A DNA stretch of 64,000 nucleotides. It comes from DATAVB01 sp036267955. Its GTDB lineage: Bacteria; Actinomycetota; Actinomycetes; Mycobacteriales; QHCD01. The stretch is taken from assembly GCA_036267955.1 (NCBI GenBank), contig DATAVB010000134.1, positions 1 through 64,000 on the forward strand. The letters are read 5' to 3'. The notes beneath the pieces were generated by a model. The model saw nothing but the letters and a program-made list of their open reading frames with translations, did not search any database and was not told the DNA's origin. Made by a program: the position numbers and the translations under genes. The stretch's first letter is position 1. Each line of letters opens with the position of its first letter. This document shows positions 59,645-64,000 of this stretch, piece by piece.

Positions 59645-62074
59645 ATGACGGTTCTGTGGACCTGGCTGCGGCTGGAACTGCGGCGCCGTCGGCGTTCGCT
59701 GGCCGTCCTCGCGCTGCTGATCGCCTTCGCCACGGCGACGGTGCTCACCGCGGTCGCCGGCGCCCACCGGGGCGATACGGCGGTCGAGCGGCTGCGGGCG
59801 CAGACCCTGCCCGCCGACGCCGTCGTGCTGCCGAACCAACCCGGCTTCGACTGGGACAAGATCCGGACGCTGCCCGAGGTGACCGCCCTGTCGACCTTCC
59901 CGGTGACCGAGGTCCCGGTCGAGGGCATCCCGGCCGAGTCGCTCGCCTTCCCACCGGACGATCAGCTGACCCGGAGCATCGAACGCCCGGTGATCCTGCA
60001 CGGGCGGATGTTCGACCGGAGCCGCGTCGATGAGGTCATGGTCAGCGCGAACTTCGTGCGGACGTACCACAAGGGCGTCGGCGACACGGTCACGCTGCAT
60101 CTCGACACGGTCCGGCAGGTCAACGCTGCCCGCGCCAGCGGCGACGACGCCGCCAAACCGGCCGGACCGCGCATCACCGCGCGCATCGTAGGGATCGCCC
60201 GGTCGCCGTTCTACGCTGACGAGGTCGGCGGAAAGGGCGGCCTGCTGCCCTCGCCCGCGGTCCTGGCGCGCTACCGAGCCAACGTTCTCGGCACCAACGA
60301 GACGGCGCCGGACGGCGAATTCATCAACGCGCTGATCCGGCTCAAGGGCGGTGAAGCGGCGCTGCCGGCGTTCCGCGCCGACCTGGCCCGGGTCTCCGGC
60401 CGGACCGACATCGACGTCTGGAATCAGGCCGACGTGGCGCGGCACCTGCAGAAGGTCGACAGTTTCGAGGGCAGCTGCCTGCTGGCCTTCGGCATCGCCG
60501 CCCTGGTGGCCGCCATCCTGCTTGTCGGCCAGTCGATCGCCCGCTACACGGCCGCGAACGTCGTCGACCTGCAGATCCTCCGCGCAGTCGGGATGACCCC
60601 TCGGCAAACCCTGATCGCGGCGTCCATCGGTCCTTTCCTGGCCGCCGCCACCGGCGCAACGCTGGGTGTCGCGGGCGCGGCGGTGGCGTCCCGGTGGATG
60701 CCGATCGGCGCGGCGTCCACATCCGAACCGGCGCCAGGTGTCGACCTCGACTGGACCGTGCTCGGCACGGGTTGGGCAGTGGTGCCGCTGCTGGTGGTCG
60801 CGGGAGCGGCGACCTCGGCCTGGCTGGCGCTGGCGGCGAGTCGGGCCCGGACCTCGCCGCGCCGTTCCGGCGTTGCGGTCGCGGCGGCCCGTCTCGGACT
60901 TCCGGTGCCGGTCGTGGTCGGCGCCCGCTTCGCGCTGGAGCCCGGTCGCGGCCGCAGCGCCGTTCCGGTCCGCCCGGCGCTGCTCGGCGCCGTCGTCGGC
61001 GTCCTCGGCGTGCTGGCCGCGTTCACCTTCTCCGCCGGGGTTTCCGACGCGGTACGACACCCGACCCGGTTCGGTCAAACCTTCCAGCTGGAGAGCTACT
61101 TCGGCTTCAACGGGATGAACTTCGGCGCCCACGGCACCGATCCGGGTCCGGTGCCCCAGGTGGTCAAGAGCCTGGCCCGGGACCGCGACGTGAGCGCCGT
61201 CAACGACGCCCGGATCGCCGTCGCCGAATCGGGCAACGCCTCGGTCACCATCTACAGCTACTCCCCGGTGGGAGCGGCGTTCCCGGTTGTCCTCACCGAT
61301 GGGCGCATGCCGCACGCGGCCGATGAGGTGGTCCTCGGGCCGACCAGCGCCCACAACGTCGGTGCGCACGTCGGCTCCACCGTCACCCTCAGCGGAAATC
61401 GCGGCGCGCACCCGGTGCGGGTGACCGGGATCGGGTTCGTTCCCGAGGGCCCGCACAACGGCTACGACGACGGCGGCTGGTTGACCACGGCCGGATACGA
61501 CCGGCTCTTCACCGGATTCAAGTACCACATCGGCGAGCTCGCGCTGCGGCCCGGCTCCGATCCAGCGGCCGTCGTTTCCCGCCTGCAGAGGGCGGCCGGT
61601 GCCTACACGGGCGGCGCGCCCATCGACCTCGAGCCACCGCAACGGCCGTCTGAGATCGCCGAGATCCAGGACGTCCGGGTGCTGCCGATCGTGCTCGGCG
61701 GATTCCTGCTGCTGCTCGCCGTCGGCGCCGTCGGACACGCGCTGGCCACGGCGGTACGGCGCCGCCGGCATGACATGGCGGTGCTCCGGGCGCTGGGCAT
61801 GACCCGGTGGCAGTCCCGCGCCGTCGTGATCACCCAGGCCTCAATCCTCGCGCTCGTCGGCCTGGCCTTCGGCGTACCGATCGGGATCGCGCTGGCCCGC
61901 ACCCTCTGGCGGCAGGTCGCGAACAACACGCCGCTGCTGTACCACCCGCCGCTCGCCGTCTGGGCGCTGTTGCTGGTGGCGCCGCTGGCCCTGCTCATCG
62001 CCAACCTGCTCGCCGCCTGGCCCGGTCAACGGGCGGCCCGGCTGCAGGTCGGCCAGACCCTGCGAGCGGAGTAG
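59645..62074 (+). CDS. FtsX-like ABC permease, tandem copy 2
   Basis: 809 residues, exactly the length of copy 1. It aligns with it without large gaps (LVLPNQPGFDWDKI-type start, GRGRSAVPVRPALLGAVVGV core identical). ATG 59645 lies two bases after the copy 1 stop. FtsX segments are LPIVLGGFLLLLAVGAVGHA and RRHDMAVLRALGMTRWQSRA. Divergence is scattered through the outside domains (MNFGAHGTDPG versus TDFGASATDPG). The apparent 1362-residue frame that starts at 57986 is an alternate frame of copy 1 that happens to stay open and run into this gene. Confidence 0.9.
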   Translation: MTVLWTWLRLELRRRRRSLAVLALLIAFATATVLTAVAGAHRGDTAVERLRAQTLPADAVVLPNQPGFDWDKIRTLPEVTALSTFPVTEVPVEGIPAESLAFPPDDQLTRSIERPVILHGRMFDRSRVDEVMVSANFVRTYHKGVGDTVTLHLDTVRQVNAARASGDDAAKPAGPRITARIVGIARSPFYADEVGGKGGLLPSPAVLARYRANVLGTNETAPDGEFINALIRLKGGEAALPAFRADLARVSGRTDIDVWNQADVARHLQKVDSFEGSCLLAFGIAALVAAILLVGQSIARYTAANVVDLQILRAVGMTPRQTLIAASIGPFLAAATGATLGVAGAAVASRWMPIGAASTSEPAPGVDLDWTVLGTGWAVVPLLVVAGAATSAWLALAASRARTSPRRSGVAVAAARLGLPVPVVVGARFALEPGRGRSAVPVRPALLGAVVGVLGVLAAFTFSAGVSDAVRHPTRFGQTFQLESYFGFNGMNFGAHGTDPGPVPQVVKSLARDRDVSAVNDARIAVAESGNASVTIYSYSPVGAAFPVVLTDGRMPHAADEVVLGPTSAHNVGAHVGSTVTLSGNRGAHPVRVTGIGFVPEGPHNGYDDGGWLTTAGYDRLFTGFKYHIGELALRPGSDPAAVVSRLQRAAGAYTGGAPIDLEPPQRPSEIAEIQDVRVLPIVLGGFLLLLAVGAVGHALATAVRRRRHDMAVLRALGMTRWQSRAVVITQASILALVGLAFGVPIGIALARTLWRQVANNTPLLYHPPLAVWALLLVAPLALLIANLLAAWPGQRAARLQVGQTLRAE

Positions 62075-62076
62075 AC

Positions 62077-64000
62077 GTGATCGCATCCGGGATCGTGGTG
62101 GGGGTCGCCTGGCTGGCTGTGCTGGTGGGCTGCTGGCGGGGCCGACCGGCGCTGGCCGCAACGGCCGGCGTGCTGGCCGTTGGATGCGTGGCGGCGGTGG
62201 TCTGGACCGCCTGGGCGCCAGCGGTCGTCGCCGCCTGGCTGGTCGGCGCGCTGGCGCTGCCGGACGGCATACCGGACGGCCGGAGTCGCCGCGGCGTGGC
62301 GATCGCGGCCGGGGTCGTCGGGCTCGGCTGGACGGTCTGGCTGCTCGCCGCCGGGGACGGCCCGGGGCGCGGCGCTCTCGGATCGGCGATGGCCGTCTGC
62401 TCGGTTGTGGCTCTGGTGTCGATCGGGCTGCGCTGCAGACGCGCCAGCGTCCGGCAGCGGCGCAGTCTGCAGTGGATCGCCGCCGCCGGTGTCACGGTGG
62501 TTGCCGCCGACGTAGTCCTGCTGGCTCTGCATGCACTGATCGGCATACCGGCGCATCCGACCGTCTGGCTGGTCGGCGTCCTGGGTCTGCTGCCGGCGGG
62601 GGTGCTGCTCGGCCACCTGCCGGCGACGGTCCGGGCCGCCGAGCGGGCGTTGGTCGAGGCCGTCGTGGTCGCCGGGCTGGCCTTCCTGGTGGTGGCGGTC
62701 TACCTGATGGTGGTGGTCGGGCTCGGCCGCGCGCCGGTCGGCCGGGAACGCGACGTACTGGCCTCGAGTGTCGTCGCCGCGCTCGTCGTGGCCGTCCTCG
62801 CGATGCCGGTCCGGACCCGGCTCACTGCGGCCGGGCAGGCGCTGCTGGGCCGGGCCGCCGCCCCGGAGGAGACGCTGGCGACGTTCGGTGCCCGGATGAG
62901 CCGCGCCGTTCCGTTCGACGAACTGCTGCTGCAGCTCGCCGAGTCGCTGCACGCGACGCTCGGTCCGGCCGGAGCCGAGGTCTGGGTCGGCGCCGACGGG
63001 GTGCTGACCCGTACGGTCAGCGTGCCGGACCGGCCCGCGGAACGGATCGAGCTGACCGAGCACGAACGGGTCGTGGTGGGTCGGACCCGGATCGGTGCCG
63101 ATAGCTGGTCGGCGGTCTGGATCCCACAATTGTGTGCCGACCGGGCTCCGGATACCGAGATCCGGGTGGCGCCGGCCGCCCACGGTGGCGAGCTGTTGGG
63201 CCTGCTGGTTGTCCGCCGGCCCGTCGACGGACCGGCCTTCTCGGCCGAGGACGACCGGGCCCTGGTCGAGTTGGCCCGGCAGGTCGGCCTGGCTCTGCAC
63301 AACGTCGCCCTGGACTCCGCACTACAGGCCTCACTGCTGGAGCTGCGGCACCGCAACGCCGAACTGCAGGCCTCCCGACTGCGCATCGTCAGCGCGGCCG
63401 ACGCCTCCCGGCGGGCCATCGAACGGGACCTGCACGACGGCGCGCAGCAACATCTCGTGGCGTTGTCGGTGAAGCTGAGCCTGGCCCGGGACATGATCAC
63501 CGACGCACCGGATGACGCCGCGGCCGTGCTCGAGGAGTTGCGCACCGACGTGCAGGCCACGATCGCCTCGTTGCGCGAGCTGGCGCACGGTATTTACCCG
63601 CCGCTGCTGCGCAACCACGGACTCGCCCAGGCCTTGCCTTCGGTGACCCGGCGCTCGTCGCTACCGTGCACCGTGAACGTAGAACTGACCGGGCGCTATC
63701 CCGAGGAGGTCGAGGCGGCGGTGTATTTCTGCTGTCTGGAGGCGATCCAGAACGCCGGCAAACACGCCGGCGCGGGCGCGTCGATCGAGGTGCGGGTGGA
63801 GGCCGATCCCGGATTCCTGCGTTTCTCGGTCAGCGACGATGGGGCCGGGTTCCGCATCACCCCGGAGTCCACCGGCAGTGGCTTCGTCAACATGACCGAC
63901 CGACTCGGCGCCATCGGCGGCCGGCTGTGGGTCGAGTCCGCGCTCGGCGCCGGCACCACCATCCGCGGTGAGATCCCCGTTGCCGGACCTGCCGTCGGCA
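62077..64000 (+). CDS. Sensor histidine kinase (HisKA_3) cut by window end
   Basis: The frame from GTG 62077 is open to the window end (641 codons, no stop yet). About eight membrane helices (~1-230) precede a GAF-like region (~265-410: PFDELLLQLAESLHATLGPA and DRALVELARQVGLALHNVAL). The dimerisation helix is SRRAIERDLHDGAQQHLVAL (His453), the N box EAIQNAGKHAGAGASIE (Asn559), and the G box DDGAGF followed by GSGFVNMTDRLGAIGG. It starts two bases after copy 2 of the permease. It may phosphorylate the receiver-cyclase, although a further regulator could follow outside the window. Confidence 0.88.
   Translation, partial: MIASGIVVGVAWLAVLVGCWRGRPALAATAGVLAVGCVAAVVWTAWAPAVVAAWLVGALALPDGIPDGRSRRGVAIAAGVVGLGWTVWLLAAGDGPGRGALGSAMAVCSVVALVSIGLRCRRASVRQRRSLQWIAAAGVTVVAADVVLLALHALIGIPAHPTVWLVGVLGLLPAGVLLGHLPATVRAAERALVEAVVVAGLAFLVVAVYLMVVVGLGRAPVGRERDVLASSVVAALVVAVLAMPVRTRLTAAGQALLGRAAAPEETLATFGARMSRAVPFDELLLQLAESLHATLGPAGAEVWVGADGVLTRTVSVPDRPAERIELTEHERVVVGRTRIGADSWSAVWIPQLCADRAPDTEIRVAPAAHGGELLGLLVVRRPVDGPAFSAEDDRALVELARQVGLALHNVALDSALQASLLELRHRNAELQASRLRIVSAADASRRAIERDLHDGAQQHLVALSVKLSLARDMITDAPDDAAAVLEELRTDVQATIASLRELAHGIYPPLLRNHGLAQALPSVTRRSSLPCTVNVELTGRYPEEVEAAVYFCCLEAIQNAGKHAGAGASIEVRVEADPGFLRFSVSDDGAGFRITPESTGSGFVNMTDRLGAIGGRLWVESALGAGTTIRGEIPVAGPAVG

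Noticed and set aside
57986..62074. A 1362-residue open frame that would fuse both permeases
   Set aside because: Its first ~553 codons are an alternate frame of the first permease (Arg/Pro/Gly-rich, no family resemblance). Only the part from 59645 is real.

Overview
The window is GC-rich DNA with very dense gene packing, many GTG starts and 4-base ATGA/GTGA start-stop overlaps. The families point to a soil or plant-associated actinomycete: a DUF222/HNH-type endonuclease tail, an F420-type LLM oxidoreductase, an LCP protein, a TIGR03083 (mycothiol-dependent type) protein, DUF2795, DUF3349 and IdeR/DtxR-type iron boxes. The genus cannot be fixed from this sequence. No tRNA, rRNA, CRISPR array, integrase or intact insertion sequence was seen.

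Layout. 1-255 is the tail of a DUF222/HNH protein. 407-2789 is a MarR regulator divergent from a ring-cleaving dioxygenase and an esterase (quinone or aromatic detoxification). 2863-8494 is a LacI regulator, a divergent PhyH-type oxygenase and a carbohydrate ABC importer lacking its ATPase. An aldo/keto reductase, a mannitol/fructuronate-type dehydrogenase and an enolase-superfamily dehydratase follow (to 12325), which together suggest sugar-acid catabolism. 12514-19261 holds a YrdC-domain protein, a large putative glycosidase, a YciI-ECF sigma pair, a TIGR03083 protein and a secreted glycosidase-like protein. 19467-20745 is a deletion scar: a TetR gene without its DNA-binding half abuts a 5'-trimmed LLM gene. 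20806-26918 has an IdeR-boxed siderophore-binding lipoprotein, GntR-TauE, an LCP protein and a phospholipase D-like protein. 26994-30533 is an ABC exporter operon with a histidine kinase and response regulator. 30555-35605 is mixed housekeeping (SDR/HxlR pair, PiT transporter, PPOX, small DUF genes). 35637-41476 is a sulfatase-ABC importer-LacI cluster for a presumably sulfated glycan. 41561-52660 contains a DUF2461 protein, a DHFR-YciI-ECF operon, an APH-like kinase, a tandem methyltransferase pair behind a possible iron box, a two-module Lrp regulator divergent from an MFS pump, a Cys-rich pentapeptide-repeat protein, DUF5655 and STAS proteins.

The most interesting region is 53194-64000. 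An MBL-fold hydrolase and a protein with a cyclic-nucleotide-binding domain form one operon. Divergent from it is a response regulator fused to a class III nucleotide cyclase, overlapping an ABC exporter with two tandem 809-residue FtsX-type permeases and then a histidine kinase that runs off the window. This looks like a compact cyclic-nucleotide circuit (input kinase, phospho-gated cyclase, nucleotide reader, possible eraser, efflux machine). The wiring is inferred from domains and gene order only.
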